Assembly (NCBI GenBank): GCA_946187775.1
Contig: CAMHSI010000002.1
Location: forward strand, 18,537-82,536
Length of the DNA: 64,000 nucleotides
Direction of reading: 5' to 3'
DNA from: an uncultured Clostridia bacterium
GTDB taxonomy: Bacteria > Bacillota > Clostridia > Christensenellales > Aristaeellaceae
A program made the translations under genes and the position numbers. Below are positions 49,163 to 58,420 of this stretch, piece after piece. The notes under the pieces are model-generated. The model made no database searches and was not told where the DNA came from. It saw only the letters and a program-made list of their open reading frames with translations. Position 1 is the stretch's first letter, and every line of letters begins with the position of its first letter.

Positions 49163-51026
49163 ACTGCGCCTTTTCCTGTTTCTGTTTTTCAAGCCACACC
49201 GTCAGCACCGCCACATCCGCGGGATTGACCCCGGGAATGCGTCCCGCCGCCCCCAGGGACACGGGCTTCTGCCGGGCCAGCTTCTGCCGGGCCTCCAGCC
49301 GAAGGTGCTCAATCTGTTCGTAGGGAATATCCTCCGGAAGCCGGGTCTCCTCCGCCCTCCGCGCCTGCTCAATCATCCGCGCCTGCTTTTCCAGGTACCC
49401 CGCGTACTTTACGGCGATTTCCGTCTGCTCCGCCGCCGCCGGGGAAATCTCCTGCCATTCCGGATGCAGCGCCCGAAGGTCCTCAAAGGCTATCTGGGGC
49501 CGCCGCAGCAGCTCCTCCGCCGTCAGGGATCCCGCCGTTTCCGGCTGTCCCTTCTCCCGCAGCAGGCTGTTCAGCTTTTCTCCCGGGGCAAACCGGGTGG
49601 TCCGCAGCTCCCGCTCCAGCCTCTCCGATTCCTCCCGTTTCTTCCGGGTCCGTTCCATCCGTTCCTCCGTGGCCAGCCCGGCCCGGAAGCCGATCTCCGT
49701 CAGCCGCAGGTCCGCGTTGTCCTGCCGCAGGTACAGCCGGTGCTCCGCCCTGGAGGTCATCATCCGGTAGGGCTCGTCCGTCCCCTTGGTGGTCAGGTCG
49801 TCCGTCAGCACCCCGATATAGGCCATGTCCCGGGTCAGCAGCACCTGCTCCCTCCCCTGGATCCGCAGGGCGGCGTTCATGCCGGCCAGGAGGCCCTGCG
49901 CCGCCGCTTCCTCATATCCGCTGGTACCGTTGATCTGTCCGGCGAAAAACAGCCCGCCGATCCGCAGGCTCTCCAGCGTCGGCCGCAGCTCCAGGCTGTC
50001 GATGCAGTCATATTCGATGGCGTATCCCAGCCGGGTAAACTCGCACCGGCGCAGCCCGGGAATCGTCCGGTACATGGCCCACTGCACGTCCTCGGGCATG
50101 GAGGTGGACATTCCCTGCACATACCATTCCCGGCTTTCCTTTCCCTCCGGCTCAAGGAAAATCTGGTGCCGGTCCTTGTCCGCGAAGCGCACAACCTTGT
50201 CCTCGATGCTCGGGCAGTACCTGGGGCCGATGCCGTGAATCTTCCCGCTGTAGAGGGGCGCCCTGTCCAGGTTGTCCAGGATGATCCGGTGGGTTTCCGG
50301 CGTGGTCCACGTCAGGTAACAGCTGTAGGTGTTTTCCAGCTTCCGGTCCGTCAGGAAGGAGAAGGGAACCACCGGTTCGTCCCCCTTCTGCTCCTGCATC
50401 TCGTCAAAATCGACGGAGCGCACGTCCACCCGGGCCGGCGTTCCCGTTTTGAATCTCCGCAGGGCAAACCCAAGCTCCGCAAGGCTGCCTGAAAGCGCTC
50501 CCGCGTTCATCAGCCCCTGGGGCCCTCCGTCCTGCCGGTGTTCCCCGATAATGATGCTCCCCTTCAGGTACACGCCGGTGCAGACCACCGCGGCGCGGCA
50601 GGGAATCCGGGCGCCGGTCACGGTGGTCACAGCGGTCACTTTGTTGTTTTCCGTTTCAATGGAGGCGGCCTCCCCCTGGCGCACCGTCAGGTTCGGGCAG
50701 GTCATCAGCGCCTTCCGCATCCTGTTCTGGTAAGCCTGCTTGTCCGCCTGGGCCCGCAGGGAGTGCACCGCCGGTCCCTTTCCCATGTTCAGCATCCGGC
50801 TCTGGAGAAAGGTATCGTCGATGGCCAGTCCCATCTCACCGCCCAGGGCGTCCACCTCGCGCACCAGGTGGCCCTTGGCGGATCCTCCGATCACCGGGTT
50901 GCAGGCCATCAGCGCCACGCCGTCCATGTTCAGGGTCAGCAGCAGCGTGTCTATGCCCATCCGCGCGGCGGCCAGGGCGGCCTCGCATCCCGCGTGTCCC
51001 GCGCCGATTACAATCAGGTCAGCCAT
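49161..51026 (-). CDS. mnmG: tRNA uridine-5-carboxymethylaminomethyl(34) synthesis enzyme MnmG
   Basis: IVIGAGHAGCEAALAAARMG, CNPVIGGSAKGHLVREVDALGG, GTPARVD, AGQINGTSGYEEAAAQGL. Confidence 0.97.
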   Translation of the reverse strand: MADLIVIGAGHAGCEAALAAARMGIDTLLLTLNMDGVALMACNPVIGGSAKGHLVREVDALGGEMGLAIDDTFLQSRMLNMGKGPAVHSLRAQADKQAYQNRMRKALMTCPNLTVRQGEAASIETENNKVTAVTTVTGARIPCRAAVVCTGVYLKGSIIIGEHRQDGGPQGLMNAGALSGSLAELGFALRRFKTGTPARVDVRSVDFDEMQEQKGDEPVVPFSFLTDRKLENTYSCYLTWTTPETHRIILDNLDRAPLYSGKIHGIGPRYCPSIEDKVVRFADKDRHQIFLEPEGKESREWYVQGMSTSMPEDVQWAMYRTIPGLRRCEFTRLGYAIEYDCIDSLELRPTLESLRIGGLFFAGQINGTSGYEEAAAQGLLAGMNAALRIQGREQVLLTRDMAYIGVLTDDLTTKGTDEPYRMMTSRAEHRLYLRQDNADLRLTEIGFRAGLATEERMERTRKKREESERLERELRTTRFAPGEKLNSLLREKGQPETAGSLTAEELLRRPQIAFEDLRALHPEWQEISPAAAEQTEIAVKYAGYLEKQARMIEQARRAEETRLPEDIPYEQIEHLRLEARQKLARQKPVSLGAAGRIPGVNPADVAVLTVWLEKQKQEKAQ

Positions 51027-53124
51027 TTTCTTCCCCCGGCTCCTTCAGGATCGGGTCTCCCCAGTGGCTGGAATTCTCGGACCGGTATTTGTGATCCAGC
51101 TGGACGCTTTCCGGAATGCTCCAGCGCTGTCCGTTGTCAAAGTCATATCCCGTCACGGAAATGACCACGTATCCCAGCATGCCGTTCTCCTTGTAGTTAT
51201 GGAAGGTGAACCGCCCGTGCTCCGTGGGGGCTCCGGGCTCCAGGGCAAATCCGTAGCTGGCGTCGAAATAGGTGCTTTCCCCGTCCGTGTTGCAGACCAT
51301 GGGTTCGCCCTGGGTGTCGAAGCATTCGATCCGCATCGTGATCCGGGACACGGTGTAGTCCCGGCTCATGTTCCACAGCACCAGCCGGATCTTGTTATTG
51401 TCGTCAATCCGGGCGCTGTTGCAGGTAATCAGCGTGTCAAAATAGTCCACCAGCACATTGGTCGATGTGGAGAATCCTCCGTCCTCCGTGGTGGCCGTAA
51501 TGGTCACCCAGCCCCGCCGGTGCCCGGTAATCTTGCCGTAGCTGGTGCCGTTGGGGCGCACCGTTGCGATGGACTCGTCGCTGCTGCTCCAGAGGATCCT
51601 CAGGTTGGACGCGTCCCGGGGATAAACGGTGGCCTTGATATTGATGCCCCGGCCCACCGGCGCGTAGTACTGCGCGGGCAGGGGATCAATTCCCTCCACC
51701 GCCTTGAGCACCGTCACCCGGTATACCCGGTAGCGTCCGCTTCCGTCCGCAGCCTTGGCTTCGATATCCGCGACGCCCTTGTTCAGGCCCGTCACAATGC
51801 CGTTCGCGTCCACCGCGGCGATCTTCGGCGCCCGGCTCCGGAAGGTCACGTCCTTGATGGAGGCGTCCTCCGGCAGCACCTGCCATTCCAGCTGCAGCTG
51901 ATCCCCGATGTAAATCTTCTCGCCGGCCTGGGTCAGGTACTGGATGTCCGTCACCAGCTGGATCACCTTCACCGGAATGGTTGCGGCGACTTCCGGATTG
52001 GATTCGCTGCTCGCCGTCACAATGCATTCCCCGGCCTTCTGTCCGTAGATGATGCCGTTCCTCACGATGGCGATGCTTTCATCCGAGGAGGACCAGACCA
52101 GCTTTTTGTTGCTGGCGTTCTGGGGCAGCACTTCCGTGTGCAGCTGGGCCGCTCTCCGGCCGGTGGCCACGGTCACGTCCGTCTCCCGGATGGAAACGCC
52201 CGTCACGTCCTGGGTGATATTTACCGTAAAGTAACCGACCCGGTTCGTTCCGTCCTTGCTCTTTGCCTCAATGGTCGCGCTTCCCCTGGCAATGCCGGTT
52301 ACCACGCCGTTCTGGTCCACCTCCGCGTTCTTCGGGGACTTGGAGGTCCATTCCACGCTCTGGATGGTAGCGTCCTCCGGCGTCACCGCGGCGGTCAGCT
52401 GCAGAGTTTTTCCCGCTGCCACGTACTTCGATTCCGCGGTCACCTGGATGCCCTTCACCGGCTGGGTAACCAGCACGTGCAGCTGCTCAAAGGCCTCCGG
52501 ATTCTGGTTGCTGCGGATAATCAGGTCGCATTCGCCTTTCCGAACGGCGTACAGCTGTCCCCCCTGCAGCCGCAGGATATTTGTATCGCTGATCTCCCAG
52601 GTTACCTTCTGGTCCCGCTGGGACACATCCGAGGGTTCCACCGTATACCGGGGCCAGATGCCCTTGCCCGCCGGCATCACCAGGATCCGGGAAGTCAGCG
52701 GGCCCTGCTCCTCCGTCCGGGGAGCCAGCAGGGGAAGGATGGACGCGTCATCCGGCGCGTATACCTGAAGCTTCTCCGTGTCCAGGGAAACCCCCGTCAC
52801 CTTGCGCACCACGGTAATGGTCACCCTGGCGTTTTTGACCGCCCTTCCTTCCTGCTTCAGCTGGGCGTCCAGGTATACGTCTCCCGGGGAAACGCCGGTC
52901 ACCGTTCCGTTCTCATCGATAACCGCCCGCTCGTTCCGCAGGGTGAAGGTCACCTCGCCCTCCGCGTACTTCCCGTCCCGCTGAAGCTCCGGGGTAACCG
53001 TCTCCCCGGCAAAAACCCTGATATTCCGCTCCGTGAACTGGAAAACATCCGCCGCCATTGCGGGCGCGGCAGCCAGCAGGCACAGCGCGGCTGTCAGGAT
53101 CGCAATGATCCATTTTTTCTTCAT
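51019..53124 (-). CDS. Secreted multi-domain bacterial Ig-like (Big_2) protein
   Basis: Signal peptide MKKKWIIAILTAALCLLAAAPAMA; repeated VxVT(E/R)...L.V.P.DAS...VxWSSSDESIA.V..G...G...G.ATI.A.S.DG units. Confidence 0.88.
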   Translation of the reverse strand: MKKKWIIAILTAALCLLAAAPAMAADVFQFTERNIRVFAGETVTPELQRDGKYAEGEVTFTLRNERAVIDENGTVTGVSPGDVYLDAQLKQEGRAVKNARVTITVVRKVTGVSLDTEKLQVYAPDDASILPLLAPRTEEQGPLTSRILVMPAGKGIWPRYTVEPSDVSQRDQKVTWEISDTNILRLQGGQLYAVRKGECDLIIRSNQNPEAFEQLHVLVTQPVKGIQVTAESKYVAAGKTLQLTAAVTPEDATIQSVEWTSKSPKNAEVDQNGVVTGIARGSATIEAKSKDGTNRVGYFTVNITQDVTGVSIRETDVTVATGRRAAQLHTEVLPQNASNKKLVWSSSDESIAIVRNGIIYGQKAGECIVTASSESNPEVAATIPVKVIQLVTDIQYLTQAGEKIYIGDQLQLEWQVLPEDASIKDVTFRSRAPKIAAVDANGIVTGLNKGVADIEAKAADGSGRYRVYRVTVLKAVEGIDPLPAQYYAPVGRGINIKATVYPRDASNLRILWSSSDESIATVRPNGTSYGKITGHRRGWVTITATTEDGGFSTSTNVLVDYFDTLITCNSARIDDNNKIRLVLWNMSRDYTVSRITMRIECFDTQGEPMVCNTDGESTYFDASYGFALEPGAPTEHGRFTFHNYKENGMLGYVVISVTGYDFDNGQRWSIPESVQLDHKYRSENSSHWGDPILKEPGEENG

Positions 53125-53208
53125 ACGTTCTCTCCTGTTCTCCCTTATGAGGGTTTTTTCTGTTCATCCTTCGCTGATTCAACGGGTAAGAAGGCCTTTC
53201 CCTTCCGA

Positions 53209-53243
53209 AAAAAAAGTAAACGGCACCGTTTTCCGGCGCCGTC
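53209..53243 (-). terminator. Intrinsic terminator after ireB
   Basis: Minus strand ACGGCGCCG-GAAAA-CGGTGCCGT followed by TTTACTTTTTTTT. Confidence 0.8.
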
Positions 53244-53249
53244 GTATGT

Positions 53250-53504
53250 TCAATGCATCTCCAGGTAATAGCGAACCAGCTCTTCCAGCAGGGTGTCCCG
53301 TTCCACCCGGCCGATCAGGCTCCGGGCGGAATTATAGCTGGTGATATAGGTGGGATCGCCGGTGATGATGTAGCCAACCAGCTGGTCCACCGGATCATAC
53401 CCCTTCACCTTCAGCGCTTCGTAAACGAACATCAGGATATCCTGCGCTTCGTTTCCCGTTCCGACAATCGGATTGTGCTTCATGGTGTTGAACTGATCTT
53501 CCAC
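53250..53504 (-). CDS. ireB: IreB-family regulatory phosphoprotein (UPF0297)
   Basis: [59 protein letters not shown] start. Confidence 0.93.
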   Translation of the reverse strand: MEDQFNTMKHNPIVGTGNEAQDILMFVYEALKVKGYDPVDQLVGYIITGDPTYITSYNSARSLIGRVERDTLLEELVRYYLEMH

Positions 53505-53586
53505 ACCATCCCCCCCTGTCTGTCTGCTTTTTCCTTCCCTGTATTATAGCGCATCCGTCCGCTTCCTGACAAGCTTTTCCGCGAAA

Positions 53587-55365
53587 TCAGTCTTTTTTTC
53601 CGGGAACCTCCGCCAGGATTCCGTTTCCGTATTTCCGGATCATCCGTTCCGTATCCTCCCGGGATACCATGGCCGTAATCTTCGTGCCCGTTTCCGTATG
53701 CTCCTCGTTGATCACCCGACCCAGCCCGTGGATCTCCGAAAGGATCCCGTAGCGGCTGAAGGGCACCAGGAAGGCCGTCGGGGCGTAGGTCTCCTGCAGC
53801 GCCGCGGCGATGGCGTGCTTCAGTTCATCCAGTCCCTCCCCGGTTTTCGCGGAGATCAGGATGGCTCCCGGGAAGGCCGGCATGGGATCCGCCGCGTCGC
53901 ATTTGTTGATCACTTCAATGCGCTTCTGCTCCGTGGCTCCCAGCTCCTCCAGCACCCGCTCCACCGTGTCGTGCTGGGCTGCCATATCCGGGCTCGACCC
54001 GTCGGAAACGATCACCAGCACATCGGCCAGCGCCGCCTCCTCCAGCGTGGACCGGAAGGCGCTCACCAGCGCGTGGGGCAGCTTCCGGATAAATCCAACC
54101 GTGTCCGTCAGCAGATACGGCGTCTTTTCCGCCGTTTCCATCCGCCTGGAAACCGCGTCCAGCGTCGCGAACAGCTGGTCCTGCACATACACGTCCGACC
54201 CCGTCAGCGCGTTGAGCAGCGTGGACTTCCCCGCGTTGGTGTATCCCACCAGCGCCACCGTCGGCACCTCGTTCCGCTCCCGGCTCTTCCGCCGGATGGA
54301 GCGCTGCTTTTCCAGCTCTTCCAGCCGCCGGCTCAGCTCCGTCATCCGTTCCCGGATTCTCCGCCGGCTCATTTCCAGCCGGCTTTCCCCGGGTCCCCGG
54401 GTTCCGATGCCGCCGGCCAGCCGGCTCAGCACCGTACCCATGCCGATCAGCCTTGCCGACCGGTACTGCAGCTGGGCCAGCTCAACCTGGAGCTTTCCCT
54501 CCGCGCTGGCTGCCCGCTGGGCGAAAATATCCAGGATCAGCGTGGTCCGGTCGATAACCTTGATCCGCAGGATCTCCTCCAGGTTCCGGGCCTGCATACC
54601 CGTCAGCTCTTCGTCAAAAATGCACACGTCCGCTTCCAGCGCCTGGCAGTCCCGGGCAAGCTCCTCCGCCCGTCCCCGGCCGATATACAGGGCGCTGTCC
54701 GGCTTGCTGCGTTTCTGCAGGAAGATGCCGGCCACCTCTGCCCCCGCGGTTTCGGCCAGCCGTCTCAGCTCCTGCAGGGACTCCTCGCTTTCGATGCCCA
54801 TCAGCACCGCTTTTTCCTTTTCCCCGGCCAGCTGCTGCGCCTCTTCCCGTCCCACCAGGCTGTCGCTCAGCTCAATCTGGCTCATCCACTCCGCGTCCGG
54901 CACCCTGTACCAGCGCACGGGCTCCGGGAGAATCAGCTCCTCCCCTTCGCCCAGGAAAGCCGTCTGCACAAAGGTGGGCTCCCCGTCTTTCACACCCACC
55001 GCCGTCATGGCGTCATACCGGAAAATCTTCAGGGCGCTCAGGTCCACATCGCTCAGCCGGCCGTCCCCGTCCGGATGGGTATGGACGCACCGCACCCTGC
55101 TCAGCCGCTCCGTGTTCCGCCGCAGCCGGTAGTCCGTCAGCTCCACGTCGCAGTCCGTTCCCACCGCGACATTCACAATTTCCCCGTCCCGGGTCAGGTA
55201 TACCGCAATCTCCCGGTTCAGCGCGCAGGAACACTCCGCCAGCAGCTTCATCAGCTCCCGCGGCAGGAAGGCGTCCTCCTCCGATTCATAGCTGTACAGG
55301 CTGTCCAGCCGCGCGAGCATGCCCTCCCGGATTCCCTCCGTATTCCCGTTCACCTGATGCTTCAT
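53587..55365 (-). CDS. hflX: GTPase HflX with N-terminal JAMM-like extension
   Basis: GYTNAGKSTLLNALTG, DTVGFIRKLPHALVSAFRSTLEE, GGIGTRGPGESRLE; N-terminal VHTHPDGDGRLSDVD. Confidence 0.94.
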   Translation of the reverse strand: MKHQVNGNTEGIREGMLARLDSLYSYESEEDAFLPRELMKLLAECSCALNREIAVYLTRDGEIVNVAVGTDCDVELTDYRLRRNTERLSRVRCVHTHPDGDGRLSDVDLSALKIFRYDAMTAVGVKDGEPTFVQTAFLGEGEELILPEPVRWYRVPDAEWMSQIELSDSLVGREEAQQLAGEKEKAVLMGIESEESLQELRRLAETAGAEVAGIFLQKRSKPDSALYIGRGRAEELARDCQALEADVCIFDEELTGMQARNLEEILRIKVIDRTTLILDIFAQRAASAEGKLQVELAQLQYRSARLIGMGTVLSRLAGGIGTRGPGESRLEMSRRRIRERMTELSRRLEELEKQRSIRRKSRERNEVPTVALVGYTNAGKSTLLNALTGSDVYVQDQLFATLDAVSRRMETAEKTPYLLTDTVGFIRKLPHALVSAFRSTLEEAALADVLVIVSDGSSPDMAAQHDTVERVLEELGATEQKRIEVINKCDAADPMPAFPGAILISAKTGEGLDELKHAIAAALQETYAPTAFLVPFSRYGILSEIHGLGRVINEEHTETGTKITAMVSREDTERMIRKYGNGILAEVPGKKD

Positions 55366-55388
55366 GATGATTGTTCTCCGTGGCCTGC

Positions 55389-56846
55389 TTACTCCCGAGG
55401 CATCGAAAGCACCGCGAAGCCTTCACCCCGCAGGTGCATTTTCGGCGCGCTCTTCGGCAGGAAGCAGGTTTCTCCTTTCTTCAGCTCCATCTGTCCGCTG
55501 TCCCATCTCAGCGCAAGCTCTCCCTCCAGGCAGGTCAGTATTCCGAACTCCCCGATCTCCGGCAGGAATTCCACCCCGCCGCAGCGGATTACGTCCACCG
55601 TGAAGGGATCCTCGTTCAGGATCCTCCGCACCCCGTAGGCCTCCGAAACATGCACCGGCCGCGGCGCGCTGTTCAGGTTCGCCACATCCAGCGCCTTTTT
55701 CAGGTGCAGCTCCCGTCCCCGTCCCTGGGCGTCCTTCCGGTCCCAGTCGTAGAACCGGTAGGTAAGGTCGGAGGACTGCTGGATTTCATAAACCATGATT
55801 CCGGCGCCGATGGCGTGAATGCAGCCGGCCGGAATATAGCACACATCCCCGGGCGAAACGCGTACCTTCCGCAGCAGCGGTTCCACCGCGCTTCCCTCCT
55901 CGCAGGCTTCCCTCAGCTGGCGCAGGGTGGTGCCCGGCCGGATGCCGTACACCAGTTCGCTGCCCTCCGGCGCGTCCAGGATCAGCCAGGCTTCGCTTTT
56001 CCCCAGCTTTCCCTGCTCGTTGGCCGCGGCGTATTCATCCCCGGGATGCACCTGCACGCTCAGCTGTTCCCGGGCGTCAATCAGTTTAAGCAGCAGCGGG
56101 AAAGCCCGGTCCGCATATTTTCCCACCAGCTTTTCCCCGAATTCCCGGATCAGGTCCGTCAGCTTCCGTCCCTGGGGATCCGTGCTTTCCTTTCCCGGAA
56201 TGCAGCTGACCTCCAGGCATTCCCCGGTCCGCGGGTCCCCGCTGTCCTTGCCGTAGAGCTTCTTCAGCCGTTCCCCGCCCCAGGGGGTCTCCTCCCCCCT
56301 GCGGAACGCCGGCACCATCCGGATCGGCCAGAGGCACGTTTCCCGCTTCAGCGCCTTGTCAAAGGTAATATTGTCCCCTTTGCTTCCTTCCCAGCGCAGC
56401 CGGCCGCAGCGGCGGAATCCCATCCGTTCGTAGAACCGGACTGCCGGCAGGTTGCCCTCCGCCGTATCGCAGCGCACGCAGTCGCATCCGTTCTGCCGCA
56501 GCAGCTGCTGCACGTCATCCAGCACCAGGCCGCCCATTCCGGCCCGCTGCATGGACGGATGCACCGCCAGCCGGCGGAAGGAACCCGGATGGGAGCCGCC
56601 GGTCCAGGGCAGGCCCTCATATTCCTTCTCCTGTCTGAAGAGGATGCTGACCGCCGCCGTGATGCTTCCGTCCGTGCGCAGGATGTACATATTCCCGCTG
56701 CGCACATCCTCCCGGATCAGCTCCTCCCGGGGATATTCCCCCCAGTGCCAGTGGCGGATGCCGTTTTCCTCCATTGAGTCTGCCATCCGCCGGTAAAAGC
56801 CCAGCAACTCCTCCAGGTCCTGTTCTCCTGCCCGAATGATTTCCAT
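55389..56846 (-). CDS. Fusion of GNAT acetyltransferase and type I phosphomannose isomerase
   Basis: GNAT region RRLAVHPSMQRAGMGGLVLDDV...RFYERMGFRRCG; PMI region TPWGGERLKKLYG, LSVQVHPGDEYAAANE, GDVCYIPAGCIHAIGAGIMVYEIQQSSDLTYRFYDW. Confidence 0.92.
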   Translation of the reverse strand: MEIIRAGEQDLEELLGFYRRMADSMEENGIRHWHWGEYPREELIREDVRSGNMYILRTDGSITAAVSILFRQEKEYEGLPWTGGSHPGSFRRLAVHPSMQRAGMGGLVLDDVQQLLRQNGCDCVRCDTAEGNLPAVRFYERMGFRRCGRLRWEGSKGDNITFDKALKRETCLWPIRMVPAFRRGEETPWGGERLKKLYGKDSGDPRTGECLEVSCIPGKESTDPQGRKLTDLIREFGEKLVGKYADRAFPLLLKLIDAREQLSVQVHPGDEYAAANEQGKLGKSEAWLILDAPEGSELVYGIRPGTTLRQLREACEEGSAVEPLLRKVRVSPGDVCYIPAGCIHAIGAGIMVYEIQQSSDLTYRFYDWDRKDAQGRGRELHLKKALDVANLNSAPRPVHVSEAYGVRRILNEDPFTVDVIRCGGVEFLPEIGEFGILTCLEGELALRWDSGQMELKKGETCFLPKSAPKMHLRGEGFAVLSMPRE

Positions 56847-56862
56847 TGCTGTTCCTCTCCCT

Positions 56863-57354
56863 TTATCTGCCGGTGGATCCGAATCCGCCGGACCTTGTTT
56901 TCATTTCAGGCCCCTCCGTTTCCTCCGCCGTTCCGTAGGGAAGGAAGATTCCCTGGCAGAACCGCTCTCCCCGGCCGATGGTAACCGGCGTGCCGGAAGG
57001 GTTCCGGAGCTTCACCATGATATGTCCTTCGTTCTTCGCGAAAGCGTAGTCGCTGTCGATAATGCCTGCCGTATTGCTCAGCCTCATCCCGGTTTTGAAT
57101 CCCAGGGAGCTGCGGGGAAAAAGCACCAGGACCCATCCCGGCTCCATTTCCGCCCGGATTCCCGTGGGAATCAGCGCGCTTTCCCCCGGGGGAATCACCG
57201 TTTCCGCCGGCGCGGTAAAATCATACCCCGCGCTTCCGGGCGTTGCCCGCCGCGGCAGCGGAATCTCCTCCAGGGGCACCGCCTCCCGGATCCGCTCCCC
57301 CATGGCCTCTTCCCACTGCTTCGGGGAAACCCTGCCAAACCGCGCGATACTCAT
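56863..57354 (-). CDS. dut: dUTP diphosphatase
   Basis: PRRATPGSAGYDF, PRSSLGFKTGMRLSNTAGIIDSDY, C-terminal RSGGFGSTGR. Confidence 0.96.
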   Translation of the reverse strand: MSIARFGRVSPKQWEEAMGERIREAVPLEEIPLPRRATPGSAGYDFTAPAETVIPPGESALIPTGIRAEMEPGWVLVLFPRSSLGFKTGMRLSNTAGIIDSDYAFAKNEGHIMVKLRNPSGTPVTIGRGERFCQGIFLPYGTAEETEGPEMKTRSGGFGSTGR

Positions 57355-57385
57355 CCCGTCACCCCCGCAATCCGTCTGTCATTCC

Positions 57386-58237
57386 TTACGGCCTGTCCTG
57401 AAGCTTCACCGCGTCCGCCAGCGCTGCCAGCTCCGCCAGTCCCAGCTTCTCCCCCCGCACCATGGGATCCAGGCCTGCCGCCTCGATCCATCCGGCGGCC
57501 TCTTCCCGCCCGGCGTGAAAAGCCGCGCACAGTCCGTTCAGCAGCGTTTTCCGGCGCAGGGCAAAAACGGCGCCGACCGTCCTGAAAAACAGGTTTTCGT
57601 CCTTTACCTTCACCGCCGGCTCCGCCCGCAGGGGCATCACCACAAAGGTGCTGTCCACCTTGGGCGGCGGAGTGAAGCATGCCGCCGGCACCTCCATTTC
57701 CCGCCGCGGATCGCACATGTACTGGCATCTCACGGAAAGGGGGCCCCAGCCCTCCCCTCCGGGGGAAGCCGTAATCTTGTCCGCCACTTCCTTCTGCACC
57801 ATCAGCGCCAGCCGGCTGATGGGCAGCCCGCAGGTCAGCAGACGCTGGATCAGCGGGGTGGTGATGTAATACGGAATGTTGGCCACCACGGCAAAGGGCT
57901 TCCGCAGTCCCTCCGTCACCTTTCCCAGGTCCAGCTCCATCACGTCGCCCTGCACCACGTCCCAGTTCTTCTCTTCCGCCAGGAATCCCTTCAGCAGCGG
58001 AATCAGCCGCTCGTCCAGCTCCACGCTGACCACCCGGTGTGCCGCGCGGCACAGATGCTTCGTCAGGCTTCCGCAGCCCGGCCCGATTTCCAGGATATCC
58101 TCCGTGTCCGCAACCTCCGCGGCCCGGGTCAGCGCGGCAAGCAGCTCATCGTCATAGATAAAGTTCTGCCCCAGCGACTGCCTGTACCGCAGGTTGCTTT
58201 CCCGGATCCGTTCCCTTGTTTTGCCCACTGTATCCAC
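57386..58237 (-). CDS. rsmA: 16S rRNA (adenine1518-N6/1519-N6)-dimethyltransferase
   Basis: SLGQNFIYDDELL, EIGPGCGSLTKHLC, VVANIPYYITTPLI. Confidence 0.96.
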   Translation of the reverse strand: MDTVGKTRERIRESNLRYRQSLGQNFIYDDELLAALTRAAEVADTEDILEIGPGCGSLTKHLCRAAHRVVSVELDERLIPLLKGFLAEEKNWDVVQGDVMELDLGKVTEGLRKPFAVVANIPYYITTPLIQRLLTCGLPISRLALMVQKEVADKITASPGGEGWGPLSVRCQYMCDPRREMEVPAACFTPPPKVDSTFVVMPLRAEPAVKVKDENLFFRTVGAVFALRRKTLLNGLCAAFHAGREEAAGWIEAAGLDPMVRGEKLGLAELAALADAVKLQDRP

Positions 58238-58330
58238 TCCGCTGCCGTTTTTTCCGTTCTTCCCTGGATTTTACCACATTTTTCGCCAAAATAACAGGAT
58301 CTCCGCGGCCTTGCCCGGGAACCTTTTTTC

Positions 58331-58359
58331 TGTACAAATATGTACCCCGGTGGTATACT
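58331..58359 (+). promoter_or_regulatory. Candidate promoter of NAGPA copy 2 operon
   Basis: TGTACA, 17-nt spacer, TGGTATACT. Confidence 0.45.
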
Positions 58360-58420
58360 GTCTAGTTGTTCCATTCCCCGGTTTCAGGCCGGTCTGATCA
58401 ATGTACTGGAGGATTTCCCC

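Noticed and set aside
45584-49192. 1202-aa minus-strand ORF opposite the ligase-ACP-AONS fusion
   Set aside because: Gly/Ala/His/Asp-rich antisense frame; the plus-strand protein has intact catalytic motifs.
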